Part shown: piece after piece, positions 22,258 to 33,046 of the stretch | How positions within the stretch are numbered: position 1 is the first letter of the stretch | How the letters are laid out: each line of letters starts with the position of its first letter | NCBI GenBank assembly: GCA_963576475.1 | Contig: OY754989.1 | Coordinates: 25,801,531-25,865,530, forward strand | Length of the DNA: 64,000 bases | Reading direction: 5' to 3' | DNA from: Molanna angustata | Taxonomy: Eukaryota; Arthropoda; Insecta; Trichoptera; Molannidae | Program-made: the position numbers and the translations under genes | The notes under the pieces: model-generated | What the model was told of the DNA's origin: nothing | What the model saw: the letters and a program-made list of their open reading frames with translations, nothing else | Database searches by the model: none

Positions 22258-22689
22258 ACAATTTCACTTTTTTGTACATATATATAGATATACACCTCTT
22301 TCTAAGGGTTACAAAAAGTAAATGGTAAGTGGTCAATAAAAGTATTTTATTATACATACCTATGTTGTATAGAAAACAAAATATCTTAAAATATTCAATA
22401 ATTTGTATTTATGGGTTTATAGTTTGGTACATGTTCTTCAACTATACATACTATCGTTATCGATCTCATGAGTTACATGCGACTAGTTTATGTATAAAAT
22501 ACCTAAACCAAATACTGGGGCATTTTCTAACATTTCAATCTGGCATATTGTTATGAATCCACATTGACTGGTATACATACATACATAAAATTAATAGTTC
22601 AAAGTATCAAAAGCAACACTTTTGTATATAATTGAAACAAAATAAATTTCTCTGATTCAATAATTCATGTGATAAGATCAGACAGTATT
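22258..22689. other. AT-rich spacer
   Basis: No gene or repeat recognised. Confidence 0.5.
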
Positions 22690-22880
22690 CTCATAACGAG
22701 ATGGCAGAGTGGTTAGCGCGCTGGGCTAGTAATCCAGTGGTCGCGAGTTTGAATTCTGCCTCAACCGATTTCGTTCACCTATAGCACAAGCATTTATTTG
22801 CTTATTTTAGGGAACGTAGGAAGATGTATATGTACTTGTTTAACAAGGACATATTCATTTTTTATAAAAAAAAAAAACTG
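22690..22880 (+). mobile_element. tRNA-derived SINE-2, copy 1
   Basis: GATGGCAGAGTGGTTAGCGC (box-A region), a CTGGG-loop-TCCAG anticodon-type hairpin, and GGTCGCGAGTTTGAATTC (box B) form a tRNA-like head. A body (ACCGATTTCGTTCACCTATA) and an A-rich tail near 22865 follow. The second copy is at 32860-33020. No closing acceptor stem, so a SINE and not a tRNA gene. Confidence 0.8.
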
Positions 22881-22994
22881 TAGTTTCAAAATCTACATAG
22901 ACTTTGCCTCTTCCTATACCTTGTTTGCATAGTTTGTTTTATCTATATTTATTTTTCAGATCGCATTTCAATTGTAAGCTTATTTAAATATATA

Positions 22995-23395
22995 CTTACC
23001 ATCACGCCATGTCCCTCGCGGGTAGGCACAGAGAAACGAACGCCACATTTTTCTATCCTGGCACGCATCCCTCGCCTCGTTCACAAACATGCATCATCTC
23101 ATGCATGTTTGTCTGTTGCTCGCACTTCTAACATTTCCGTCTTTCAGAATATCGTTCACATGGTCGTGCCATCCCTTTCTTGGGCGTACCCGTCCTCTCA
23201 TTCCATTCCTGTCCGCAAAACATATTTTCTATGTCAGGAGTTCCTCATTCATTCTCCTCATGTGGCCAAACTATCTCAATGTGTTTACTTTCATTCTATT
23301 AATGACATTTATTCTTCATCTTACATTTTTTTTTCTTATGTCCTAATTTCTTACCCTGTCATACATCGTTCTATTACAGACTTTTCTTAACGATA
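22995..23395 (-). mobile_element. RTE-1 LINE 3' fragment
   Basis: The minus strand carries the RTE-1 C-terminal coding region with frameshifts, then the conserved tail (complement of ACCATCACGCCATGTCCCTC at 22999-23018). The 5' side is truncated near 23395, in the part corresponding to the RRICNRTMYDRV region of the 3232 copy. Confidence 0.8.
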
Positions 23396-23819
23396 AAACT
23401 TAATCAAATACTACCAGAGATACTCCATTTACTATATTTTTTAAATCATGTTATACTTTTATTTGTAGTATATCAATATTTGGAAAAATAAAAGCACTTT
23501 ATTTCGTCATAAACAATTTTGTAATTACCTACTATATATTTTGTAAATTATATAAAACCTCGTCAAACCAGACCGATCTTCTGTGTAATGCTATATTTTG
23601 TAAATTATGTATAATAGAGATCACAATAAAATAGTAGTTGTACATTGATCTTTTCAAAACAATGGTTTAGGTTATGTTGTACATAAACCTTTAACTTAAA
23701 TATAAAACATTACTTATACCTTAACCTCACATCTTAAATAAATACATTGATTAATAAACACATATTAGTGCATTTCCAATAAATATTTTGATCATATTTT
23801 ACGAGAATTTACTTGTTTA
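23396..23819. other. AT-rich inner flank of MULE-B right TIR
   Basis: No coding signal seen. Confidence 0.5.
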
Positions 23820-23919
23820 ATGATAGATGTCAAATTTGACAGCTAAGCCGCCATTTTCGCACGGATGGGTTATTTGTGCTAAAGACGCTTGTTTGGTTTT
23901 ACTGTCCCGAGACACTCGT
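23820..23919 (-). repeat. MULE-B right TIR, uninterrupted
   Basis: Read on the minus strand: ACGAGTGTCTCGGGAC, AGTAAAACCAAAC, AAGCGTCTTTAGCACAAAT, AACCCATCCGTGCGAAAATG, then TCAAATTTGACATCT. It acts as the reference for the broken left TIR. Confidence 0.78.
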
Positions 23920-23927
23920 AAAACGCT
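23920..23927. repeat. Right target-site duplication of MULE-B
   Basis: AAAACGCT, identical to 526-533. Confidence 0.75.
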
Positions 23928-24027
23928 CCGCATTGATGCAGCGCCATCTTGAAAAACTTTCGTGTTTGACGTTAAGAAGCAGTGTGACTGTTTTCCAAAC
24001 TGCCGAAAATACCGCACTTGTGGCGAA

Positions 24028-24245
24028 AATATGAGTCGTATATTTCCTAAATCCGCCAACTCCACTATGATACATTTTTGTCAAAAATGGCAACATCTGT
24101 TTGCATTTTCATATTAAACGCTTGGTTCCTAAATCCGCCGTAACATATAGAAAATCCAAAACTAAAATACAGGTTTTTAACTAAAACCGCTAACTCCAAA
24201 GAGCTTACTGTTCCTAATACCGCCAACTCCCGCGCAGCCAATGAA
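24028..24245 (+). repeat. Element C left end with subterminal motif copies
   Basis: Copies of the motif: CCTAAATCCGCCAACTCC (about 24046), CCTAAATCCGCCGTAAC (about 24127), AAAACCGCTAACTCC (about 24183), CCTAATACCGCCAACTCC (about 24213). Spacing is roughly 30-85 bases. Repeated subterminal sites are often bound by transposases. Confidence 0.6.
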
Positions 24246-24357
24246 CGATACAGGATATGAACGTTATTTAATATGGCTGTCATTCAGTTCAATGTGGTTC
24301 TATGTAAGAGTTGCGTGAATATCTTGTCAGTTTATTTTACATTTTAACAAAATAATA

Positions 24358-24461
24358 ATGTCTGATCTTGTGATTAATGTTACAAAAATTACACCTAACA
24401 AAGCTAGAAAACGAAAGCAAAATCCAGAATTATGGAGGAAACAAATTCTTCGCAGACAAAG
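24358..24461 (+). pseudogene. Element C gene, exon 1
   Basis: From ATG (24358) the exon encodes 34 residues. They begin MSDLVINVTKITP, with the basic block ARKRKQNPELWRKQILRRQ, and the exon ends AAAG|GTACAT. Proteins of this transposase-like family start with an RKRxxNPExW motif. The exon ends in phase 2, and the acceptor at 33047 supplies the missing base (AG|G, Arg). Confidence 0.65.
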
Positions 24462-24483
24462 GTACATAATTAAAATTCGTCAT

Positions 24484-24725
24484 ATTTTGTACCAAGCTTG
24501 ACCACCTACAGGGTTATTTATAATTAAGCGAACCTATTTTTAATAGTTTATCACACTTTTTTTAAAACCATATATTTTAACCATAATATTTTCTTGTTTT
24601 ACATTTTTTCAGTTAACTATTAATGATTGTAGATAACTAAATGCTTATTTCGAATAAATATTTTCAATTATTTTTTTAATTTATTTTAAAAAAATCAAAA
24701 TACTTATAAATTAATATTATAATTT
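24484..24725. other. AT-rich intron sequence
   Basis: Part of the element C intron left of the I-group LINE. It may include 3' UTR of the Jockey-type LINE that continues at 30158. Confidence 0.4.
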
Positions 24726-24968
24726 CTTCAATGTCTTTTTTTTTTTTTTTTTTTTTCTTTTTTGGCGAGATGACTCCTAACAAATGGGTCTTACGGCCAG
24801 TTTCAAGTTAAAATCTTCTCTTTGTTTAAAAAAACAATAAAATGAAAAAAATAAGTATTACAAATATAGATATATTAAATCAAATCTTGATGTCGTTTCT
24901 TTTGACAAATTTTGATATTAAATTAAAAATGATATTTTTATTACTGCTATGCAGCAAGGTCAGAATGT

Positions 24969-27900
24969 TCACTGGCAGTGGGATCTTATATTTTGATAGA
25001 GATTGGTAAAGTGATGGGGATTGGGAGTTGAGAGGACAAGAAAAGAATATATGGTCCAAGTCTCTCCCACTTCCTCACCACATTCGCAAGCTGGAGAATC
25101 TTTTATCTTAATTTTGTATAAATGAGCAGGTGTACAACAGTGACCGATTCTCATTCTGTTTATCACCGTTATCTCCCTCCTATTGCGCATAACAGAAGTG
25201 TACCATGGCTTAACTGGAATACTTGGTTGAATTGAACCATATCTCCTTCCTCTGGTGAGTGAAGATGTGGACCAAAGTTTGGTCCATTCAGAGGTGAGGA
25301 AAGATTTTGTTAAAGGGAGAAGATCGGGTATGAAATTATTACTATAGGAAGAAGCAGAACCTCGCTGCACAGCAGATTTTGCCAATTCGTCAGCCGTCTC
25401 ATTTCCCTGGATTCCCCTGTGTCCTGGGATCCAACCCAAAACGACATCAAGATTTTCATCCCTTAAAGAATACAACATATGACGAATATCAAGGGTTATA
25501 GAATTAAAAGGATGGAGAAAAGGATTAGCGGAGACTGTTTGAAGGGTACTTCTGGAATCAGAAAGAACTAAGGATTTGGACAGATTCAGTGTGTGAATTA
25601 CTCGTAATGCTTCCAGAATTGCGATACTCTCACCAGTATAAACAGAGGTAAACGTTGGAAGTTTAAATTGTTTAGTAATTTTCTCGTTTTTGTAATATAC
25701 TGCAGCCCCAGTGTGACCGTCATCGTCAGTTCTAGAAGCATCCGTAAACAACAGGTTCCAATCACTCCAATTTGAATCAATTTCGTTCTGGAATAACTGG
25801 TCACTGTTACAAGAAGTCCTGTTTGGTCCAAGAGAATATATAATATTAGGGCAATACATAAGAATTTCATATGGTACAGAAAATAACGGAATTGATATAA
25901 ACCGCTGTATCAGATTGGGATGTTCTGTAAGTCTACGATAGCTTTTGACTATTAATGGTAAATTATTGCGAAGTGAAAGGGGAGTATGAATATTTAAAAG
26001 GGAGTGTACTTTAGATATAACAGGGTGAGTAGAGAGCCTAGCAGCTTTAAATAGGTAACGATCTGAAAGAAATTGTCTGCGAAGATCAAGGGGTGGTTCA
26101 ACATTTTCTACTTGAAGAGCATTAGTTGGAGATGACTTCATGGATCCGGAAATAATTCGGAGGGCATTGAATTGAATTTTATCTAATTTACGAAGGTGGG
26201 ACTTCGCTGCAGTACCAAATAAAAACGAACCATAATCTATGCGGCTGCGAATAATAGCATTGTAGAGCAGTTTAAGTGTAGAAGGGTGGGATCCCCACCA
26301 CACCCCCGCAACAGCACGTAATATGTTAAGATGTTTTTGACATTTGGAGGAAACCAAGTCAATATGGGTTGCCCAAGTAAGTTTTGCGTCAAAGGTTAAA
26401 CCCAAGAATTTAAAGGATGTTTGAATTGGAATTGAGGACTGTTGATAAATGATGGAGACCACAGGGGGAATATGTTTTCTCGAAAACACCACAACAGAGC
26501 TCTTGGAGGGAGAGATTTCCAGACCGTGTCTGGATAACCACTGCCCGAGTCCAGTCAGTGATATATTCAAGATTTGTTCTGAGATATGCACAAATTTATT
26601 CAAAACATATATTACAATATCATCAGCATAAGAAAGGATACAAGCATTGGGGGATATAGAAATGGACAAGTCATACGTGTATATATTGTAAAGGAGAGGA
26701 CTAAGGACTGATCCTTGAGGGAGTCCCTTCCAAATTGTCCTGGAATATGAAATACCATCTACCACAACTATGATAGAACGAGATGCTAGAAAATTAAAAA
26801 TGAGGAAAGTTAATTTAGATGGTATTTTAAGGTGCAACATTTTTTCTTTTAAGATAGAAAGTACAACATTATCATAAGCAGACGACACGTCGAGGAAAGC
26901 AGCAATTAAAGGGGAGCGTTGGGAAAATGAAATGTGGATATCAGAAGTTAACATACTGAGATTGTCCATAGTACTTTTACCCTTTCTAAATCCAAATTGA
27001 TGTTTATCAAAGATATTATGATGTTCACAAAACCATTCTAGGCGATTTTTCACAATATGTTCCATAATTTTCAACAAACATGATGACAAAGCGATGGGGC
27101 GGTAGGAATCCCCTAGAGAAGGGTCTTTATTAGATTTTAGTATTGGGATAATTAGCTGAGTTTTCCAATTTTCAGGTACCTTGCCTGAATCAAAGATCAA
27201 ATTTAAAATAGACAAGAAGTAACTTCGAGTGTGAGGTTTTGTGAATTGAATAAATGAATAAGGGATTCCATCTTGACCAGGGGAAGAATTTTTGACACTT
27301 CTGAGAACCAGGTTAAGTTCTTCTAATGTGAACGGGGAGTCTAGTTGTTGGGTATGATTGGGAAGGTAATATGAATATGGAAGGTCTTCATTCCGTGGAA
27401 CGAAGGATGGGGCCAATTTAGAGATAAAAGAATTCAGCCAGGATTCTGGCGGATGTTTTGGAGTGTGAGGGGACAGACTAGAACGGAATTTGTTTATATT
27501 TTGCCATATTTTGTTAGCGGGGAAACTTGGAGATAAAGATTGGCAAAACTCTTTCCATCCCAATCGTTTTTTCTTAACAAGAGTACGTTTGGTTTGAGCC
27601 TGAATTTTACGAAATTGGAGAAAAGAAGACACACTAATGTTTGTTTTTAAAGATTTAATGGCCTCTTTGCGGAGTTTTACTGCATCTGAACATTCTTTAT
27701 CCCACCAAGGAGGAGATAACTTTTGTTTTTTCTTATTATAGGTCTTAGGTGGGATACTTTTAGTTGCTGCTTCTTCAATAGCTTTTGTAAACTGATCATA
27801 AGTTGAAAATAGATTAGAATCAGTAGGTTGATCTAATTTTTTTAATAAAGAGTCTAAAGTATCTTGATATTTAACCCAATCAGCCCTATGAAGATTGAAT

Positions 27901-28589
27901 TTAAAGCGGGAAAGAGGAGGGGAGGGAGATAAGAAAGAAGGAAAGGAAAGTATGATTGGGAAATGATCACTGCCAAGTGTGTCATGAACGAGGTTCCAGG
28001 TCAACATGGAAGCGATGGATGATGATGAAACAGATATGTCAACCGCACTAATATTCTGATTGGGATGAGTAATTCGGGTAGCAGATCCATCATTCAAAAT
28101 GCATAAATCAAATTTCTCTATAATATTAATCAACTCTCTTCCGAAAGCGTTAGACTTGGATGATCCCCATGAAGGGTGGTGTGCATTCATGTCTCCTAGT
28201 AATAATATTGGAGGAGTGAAAATGTGAAGAAGTTGTTGTAACTGGAGAGTGGTTGTTTGGGATGGATGTGGTATGTATATAGATATAATTGTTATGTTTT
28301 TGACTTTTGTAGCCACTACATTGAATGCTAAACCACCCGTGTCAATATGCACCGGTGAAAAGGGGATAGAATTATGTATTAAAAGTGCAGCTCCGGCCTT
28401 TCCGTCCAATCTGTCATCTCTCAGGCAGGAATAACCCGGGAAATGGTACCGACGACCAGGTTGGAACCAGGTCTCAGATATAGCACTTATATATGGAGTA
28501 TATTTATTTAGTAGGTAACAAATGTCTGCTTTGTTGGACACAGCGCTACGGCTGTTCCACTGGAGAATCCTTTCTGCGGGATTGAACAT
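24969..28589 (-). CDS. I-group LINE ORF2: endonuclease, RT, RNase H
   Basis: A 1,206-residue frame. AP endonuclease (1-225): QWNSRS, ISETW, LLLGDMNAHHPSWG, DISVS, SDHFPI. RT (about 440-720): SSPGQDGIPYSFI, YRPIALSSCLLKIMEHIV, FLDVSSAYDNV, GLPQGSVLSPLLYNIYTYDL, SYADDIVIYV, KFLGLTFDAKLTW. RNase H (about 955-1090): LFTDASRTDDDGHTGAAVYY, GESIAILEAL, LSDSRSTLQ, WIPGHRGIQGNETADELAKS. Next is a C-x-C-GEEVGE segment, where the frame shifts near 25055; the other frame continues as a normal C-terminus (DHIFFSCPLNS). Translation probably starts near the ATG that overlaps ORF1. One frameshift disables only the last part. Confidence 0.92.
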   Translation of the reverse strand: MFNPAERILQWNSRSAVSNKADICYLLNKYTPYISAISETWFQPGRRYHFPGYSCLRDDRLDGKAGAALLIHNSIPFSPVHIDTGGLAFNVVATKVKNITIISIYIPHPSQTTTLQLQQLLHIFTPPILLLGDMNAHHPSWGSSKSNAFGRELINIIEKFDLCILNDGSATRITHPNQNISAVDISVSSSSIASMLTWNLVHDTLGSDHFPIILSFPSFLSPSPPLSRFKFNLHRADWVKYQDTLDSLLKKLDQPTDSNLFSTYDQFTKAIEEAATKSIPPKTYNKKKQKLSPPWWDKECSDAVKLRKEAIKSLKTNISVSSFLQFRKIQAQTKRTLVKKKRLGWKEFCQSLSPSFPANKIWQNINKFRSSLSPHTPKHPPESWLNSFISKLAPSFVPRNEDLPYSYYLPNHTQQLDSPFTLEELNLVLRSVKNSSPGQDGIPYSFIQFTKPHTRSYFLSILNLIFDSGKVPENWKTQLIIPILKSNKDPSLGDSYRPIALSSCLLKIMEHIVKNRLEWFCEHHNIFDKHQFGFRKGKSTMDNLSMLTSDIHISFSQRSPLIAAFLDVSSAYDNVVLSILKEKMLHLKIPSKLTFLIFNFLASRSIIVVVDGISYSRTIWKGLPQGSVLSPLLYNIYTYDLSISISPNACILSYADDIVIYVLNKFVHISEQILNISLTGLGQWLSRHGLEISPSKSSVVVFSRKHIPPVVSIIYQQSSIPIQTSFKFLGLTFDAKLTWATHIDLVSSKCQKHLNILRAVAGVWWGSHPSTLKLLYNAIIRSRIDYGSFLFGTAAKSHLRKLDKIQFNALRIISGSMKSSPTNALQVENVEPPLDLRRQFLSDRYLFKAARLSTHPVISKVHSLLNIHTPLSLRNNLPLIVKSYRRLTEHPNLIQRFISIPLFSVPYEILMYCPNIIYSLGPNRTSCNSDQLFQNEIDSNWSDWNLLFTDASRTDDDGHTGAAVYYKNEKITKQFKLPTFTSVYTGESIAILEALRVIHTLNLSKSLVLSDSRSTLQTVSANPFLHPFNSITLDIRHMLYSLRDENLDVVLGWIPGHRGIQGNETADELAKSAVQRGSASSYSNNFIPDLLPLTKSFLTSEWTKLWSTSSLTRGRRYGSIQPSIPVKPWYTSVMRNRREITVINRMRIGHCCTPAHLYKIKIKDSPACECGEEVGETWTIYSFLVLSTPNPHHFTNLYQNIRSHCQ

Positions 28590-29920
28590 TCTTTAGGTTG
28601 TTGAAAATTTCTGTAATCGACTGGGCAACGTTGGGCGGTATATTATTGTTTGAGAGAAAACTAGAGACAATTAAGAGGAGATTAGAAATTATCATATTTG
28701 TATCATCTTTTTTCTCTGTGTTATAACGAAGAGCGCAACCGTTTTCAGGTTGTGGAATTTGGAATTGTTTTAATATAGCATCGTGTTCTATTTTATTATA
28801 ACCAGGTGGTGTAGGTAGACGAGGTGATTTTGTAGAATAAACAGTCTTACGGAATGAACTTGACATTTGACTAGGAATAGGATTCGGGTATTGGGCCGTG
28901 ATTTCAGAATATACACGCTTTACAGCAGGAATCAATTTTACTGCTTCCGAATATGAAATATTATCTTCAGACATAATTTTTTTAATTTTATTTTGTCTTT
29001 CCCATTCCGGGCAGACTTTACTAGTAGCTATATGACTTCCAGTACAAGAAATACATGTTATAATTGAATTATCATCTTTACACTCTAAACCCATGTGAGG
29101 ACCTCCGCATTTGAAGCACCTAGCTGTAGAGCGACAAAGTTTTACAGTGTGACCGAATCTACAACATTTAAAACATTGAATTGTCGGATATTCATATTTT
29201 GTAACAAGAAAAGAATTATAAGCTATGAAAACTCGTTGAGGGAGAATTTGACCATCAAATGTTAACACAACTGTTTCAGAAGGTGCATAGGTGGCTTGAC
29301 CGTCTGAAATTGTTTTCCGATTAAAACGTCTCATTTTAGTCACACGCCCACAATTTCCTGGGACAGTAATATTATCAATAATTTCATCGTCTGTTAAACT
29401 AGTGGGGATACCTCTAATTACACCCATACGTGAAATATTGAATGTAGGAATAAAAGCTTTATAATTATGTTGAGAGACAACTGGGTTCAGAAAAAAATTA
29501 TTTGCAGCATCAGCAGAAACAAACTGAGCAGAAACTCTGTTCCTACCAATCTGCCTCATACCACCTGGTAAAATTCCTGAAATGTTTTGCTGCTTTAAAA
29601 AAAATCCCAATTTGATAGAGTTCAGTCTGATATTTAATTCCTGAGAATTTAATTGAATATGGACAATGTAGGGTCCGGGATCATTTTTACTGTATGATCG
29701 GGTAGTACCTGGGTTACTGTTAAACGTGTGCAAATTGTTGGATAATTTTGGCTCTTTGCGAGGCATAACCTCTTCCACATCAGAACTTTGAGGAGTAGAA
29801 CCCCGTTGTACTCTTTTATGGGTCTTTTTTTTTTCCTTTACCCTCCTTCGTCTGAAGAATCTGAGACTCATCAGAATCTGGAGGGTCAGGAGGTTCAGGA
29901 GGGGATATATTTGACATATT
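28546..29920 (-). CDS. I-group LINE ORF1: RNA-binding gag-like protein
   Basis: The protein coats element RNA. Three zinc knuckles lie at about two thirds: CFKCCRFGHTVKLC, CFKCGGPHMGLEC and CISCTGSHIATSKVC. A probable start is the ATG at 29918-29920 (MSNISPPEPPDPPDSD). That frame joins the main frame only if a run of ten A (T10 at 29825-29834) changes length by one. Otherwise the frame opens upstream at 29961. The main frame is open to its stop at 28546. Confidence 0.8.
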
Positions 29921-30157
29921 GAGTTACAAACACTTACTGACAGCACCACCAGACAGCACAAATATATACACTAAATACACCACATTAACACAAAAAAAAA
30001 CAAAGAGAAGATTTAATCACTAAGATTGAAGTGTACAAACAAATTTTCAATATTATAACACAATTTTTTCAATAAAATATGAATTTTCAGTTGAGAGCAA
30101 AATATTGTATGTTTGACAGGTATTATTGTCACTCGCCAAAAAACCCTTCAATGTCTT

Positions 30158-30421
30158 ATATTAATATTTTATTTTTTATTTTATTTTTATTTTCATTTGT
30201 TTGGAAACTTAACAGCTATACATTTATAATACTTAATTTCAAATGAGAAAACAAAATAAATAGCCAATTATAAAGTTTCACATATTTAAATTATTATACA
30301 TTATTAATGTTGGGTAGTCATTGTAAGATGGTGAGTGTATGTGGGGGAAAGGGAAGGGTAATGGATATAGGAAAGCGTTGATAAGGAAGGGATGAATGTT
30401 TAAGGAAAGTAGGTTTGATTT
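30158..30421 (-). other. 3' UTR of the Jockey-type LINE
   Basis: Non-coding sequence between the ORF stop at 30422 and the I-group LINE TSD, with G-rich patches (GGGGGAAAGGGAAGGG on plus). Presumed 3' UTR. Confidence 0.5.
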
Positions 30422-32650
30422 TTAACCAGTAATATTACCAATAACTGCGCGTAATTGGCGTTTCATCGATGTCTGTGTGGAGTTAAATATATCAGGTTGG
30501 GGGTCAAGACTATTGTAATAATTTAAGCATCTGTTGACATAATTATTCTGTGCGTAATTTGTTCTGCAGTATGGTGTATAGAAAAGGTGATTTTGGCGTG
30601 TTGTTTTCATGGGGCAGTTGAAAGAAATTTTTTGGAGTAGGTAAGAGCTGTCTACAAAGTTATTAAGTATTTTATAAAGCAGATAGACATCGGATATCTT
30701 TCTTCTTTTTTCAAGTGTTATAAACCCATGTAATTTTAAAGATTGGTCATAATCATGGCGGTAAATTTTTTTTCTAAAATTAAGCGTTTTAACAAACCTT
30801 CTCTGAATCCTCTCAATTCTGTCGATGTGAATATTGTAACTAGGGCTCCATACGGTTGATGCAAACTCCAAATGACTTCTAACGAAGGCATTAAATAGAA
30901 GAACTAGCGAGGTTGTTTCTTTGAAGGATTTGGTTATTCTTTGTATGAAACCCAAGTTTCTGTAGCTTTTATTTACGACAGAATCAATATGAGGAATAAA
31001 TGATAGTTTGTTATCAAGGATAACGCCTAGGTCTCTCGCTTCGAGTTTTTGCGACAATATATTATTATTAATAGTGTAGTGAAATTTAATTACATTTCCG
31101 CTTCTACTGAAACTCATTGAGAAACATTTATTTATATTTATATATAATTGATTTTTTTCACAGTAGCAAAAAAGGTTATTTAAATCCTGTTGTAGCAGTG
31201 AGCAGTCATGTGTAGATGAGATTTGTTTATATAATTTACTGTCGTCGGCAAAAAGAATTATTTCAGAGGTAGCTATGCATTGTGTTATGTCGTTAATGTA
31301 GATCAGGAAAAGCAAGGGACCCAGGTGAGAACCCTGCGGTACTCCGGAGGGAATTGGAACAAAACACGATTGGAAACCTTTGGCGGCTACTGCTTGTGAT
31401 CTATTTGTTATATAGGACTTTATCCATCTGTACAGATCGCCACGTATGCCAAAGTTCCATAATTTAAAACACAGAATATTGTGGTTAATTTTGTCGAACG
31501 CTTTGGCAAAATCTAGGTATATTGTATCTAACTGGTTATTTTCGAGTAAGGCAGAAAATGAATGGTCGGTAAATTCTAATAAATTGGTTTCCACTGATCT
31601 TTTACTAAGGAATCCATGTTGTTTAATAGTTAAAGATGTTCTTATTTCAGGATTAATTTGATCTATAATGATTTTTTCAAATAATTTACTGAAAATACAC
31701 AATTTCGAGATTGGTCTATAATTTTCGATGTTTGAATTGTCTCCAGTTTTGTGTATTGGTGTTATAAGGGCTTTTTTCCACATACTTGGGAAATGACCCT
31801 CATTAAGGGATCTTTGGAAAATTAAGTATAATGGATGACATAATTCATTGGCACATTGTTTTATTAAATGGGCTGGAATGTTATCGTAACCAGCTCCTTT
31901 GCTAGTATCAATTTTTGTGAGATAGTTATATACCAGAATAGGATTGATAGTGACTTTGTGTAAGAATACTTGTGAGTTAGAATCTGGGATATCCATTGCA
32001 GGTGGTTGTTCAGAACTGTCAACAAATACAGAAGCAAAATATTCATTGAATTTACTACAAATAGTTGGACCATCATTTGCAGTAGATTGATTATAATGCA
32101 TGGTGAGAGGTAAGTTATTTAATGGACGTTTTGATTTAACATATGACCAAATATTCTTTGGATTGGATTTGAGTGAGTTTTCTATTTTAGCGACGTACAA
32201 ATTGAAACAGGATCTTGTGAGGTTTTTTTGACGTGATCGCAATAGGGCAAAACTATCGTAATCTCTGGGGTTAGAAAATTTTTTCCATTTCGTATGATAT
32301 TTGGTTTTCTCTTTTATTATTTTGATTAAGGGTCTGCTATACCAAGCAGGATAATTTTTGCTGGCTGAAGCATATTTTTTAGGAACAAATTCTACGATTA
32401 ATGCATTGAGCTTATCATATAAGAGAGATAATGAATCTTCTAAATTTAGGTTATTGAAGTGAGTAGTCCAATCTATATCAGAAAGTCTATGCTTGATGTT
32501 TATATAGTCAGCTTTGTGGAATAAAAATATTTCACGTGAATTTGGGTTCATGTACTTGATAGTTGCCATATTAATATTTATAATTAGGGATTTGTGATGC
32601 GAATCTTCTGGTACAAGAGGATAAGATATTTTTTTAACTAGACCCAGTTT
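30422..32650 (-). CDS. Jockey-type LINE ORF2: reverse transcriptase, 5'-truncated
   Basis: The minus-strand frame is open for at least 715 residues (to 32569) and runs on to about 32650, where it reads SYPLVPEDSHHKSL, the end of an AP endonuclease. RT motifs: TSKGAGYDNIPAHLIK, YRPISKLCIFSKLFEKII, YLDFAKAFDKINHNIL (catalytic Asp), IPSGVPQGSHLGPLLFLIYI, LFADDSKLYKQI (catalytic ADD), RDLGVILDNKLSF and RSHLEFASTVWSP. No internal stop or shift, so it is young, but the 5' half is missing. GVPQGSHLGPLLF plus FADDSK fits Jockey-superfamily elements. Confidence 0.88.
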   Translation of the reverse strand, partial: KLGLVKKISYPLVPEDSHHKSLIININMATIKYMNPNSREIFLFHKADYINIKHRLSDIDWTTHFNNLNLEDSLSLLYDKLNALIVEFVPKKYASASKNYPAWYSRPLIKIIKEKTKYHTKWKKFSNPRDYDSFALLRSRQKNLTRSCFNLYVAKIENSLKSNPKNIWSYVKSKRPLNNLPLTMHYNQSTANDGPTICSKFNEYFASVFVDSSEQPPAMDIPDSNSQVFLHKVTINPILVYNYLTKIDTSKGAGYDNIPAHLIKQCANELCHPLYLIFQRSLNEGHFPSMWKKALITPIHKTGDNSNIENYRPISKLCIFSKLFEKIIIDQINPEIRTSLTIKQHGFLSKRSVETNLLEFTDHSFSALLENNQLDTIYLDFAKAFDKINHNILCFKLWNFGIRGDLYRWIKSYITNRSQAVAAKGFQSCFVPIPSGVPQGSHLGPLLFLIYINDITQCIATSEIILFADDSKLYKQISSTHDCSLLQQDLNNLFCYCEKNQLYININKCFSMSFSRSGNVIKFHYTINNNILSQKLEARDLGVILDNKLSFIPHIDSVVNKSYRNLGFIQRITKSFKETTSLVLLFNAFVRSHLEFASTVWSPSYNIHIDRIERIQRRFVKTLNFRKKIYRHDYDQSLKLHGFITLEKRRKISDVYLLYKILNNFVDSSYLLQKISFNCPMKTTRQNHLFYTPYCRTNYAQNNYVNRCLNYYNSLDPQPDIFNSTQTSMKRQLRAVIGNITG

Positions 32651-32700
32651 TTTTTATTTGTTTGTATAAAATATATTTCTACAGTTAAATTAAAAACAAC

Positions 32701-32808
32701 GATGCATGAATGTGGACGAAGCGAGGGATGCGTGCCAGGATAGAAAAATGTGGCGTTCGGTTCTCTCTGCCTACCCCGCAAGGGACATGGCGTGATGGTA
32801 TGTGTGTA
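32701..32808 (+). mobile_element. RTE-1 LINE, 3' tail only
   Basis: A 100-bp copy of the RTE-1 3' end (GATGCATGAATGTGGACGAA to GGCGTGATGGTATGTGTGTA), nearly identical to 5077-5180. Confidence 0.85.
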
Positions 32809-32859
32809 CCTTTTATTTCACCACCATTATTCAATTTTTTACTGCATGTTACGATATCG

Positions 32860-33020
32860 AAGAGCGGTTTTCGCGCTGGGTTAATAATCCAGTGGTCGCG
32901 AGTTCGAATCCTGCCACGACCGATTTCCGTTCACCTATATCACAAGTACTTTTGCTTAGTTTTGGGAATGGATATATACTTGTTACTAGGACATATTCAT
33001 TCTTTTTAGAAAAAAAGTAG
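32860..33020 (+). mobile_element. tRNA-derived SINE-2, copy 2
   Basis: It contains CGCTGGGTTAATAATCCAG and GGTCGCGAGTTCGAATCC, then GATTTCCGTTCACCTATA and a TTAGAAAAAAA end. It matches 22690-22880; box A is degraded. It lies 52 bases after the RTE-1 tail. Confidence 0.78.
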
Positions 33021-33046
33021 TGATTATATTTATTTATTTATTTTAG

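Larger units (their letters stand above)
24738..30145 (-). mobile_element. Full-length I-group LINE with 12-bp TSD
   Basis: The 5.4-kb element is flanked by CTTCAATGTCTT at 24726-24737 and 30146-30157. The minus-strand 3' end is a poly(A) tract (T run at 24738-24756 and beyond). ORF1 and ORF2 are both present, overlapping by 44 bases. The RNase H domain after RT supports the I superfamily. It is the best-preserved LINE in the window. Confidence 0.88.

Noticed and set aside
22693..22760. Functional Thr-type tRNA gene
   Set aside because: It is the head of SINE-2, repeated at 32860, without a closing acceptor stem.
26449..28434. Plus-strand frames opposite the I-group LINE ORF2
   Set aside because: They are antisense shadows of a well-supported ORF on the minus strand.
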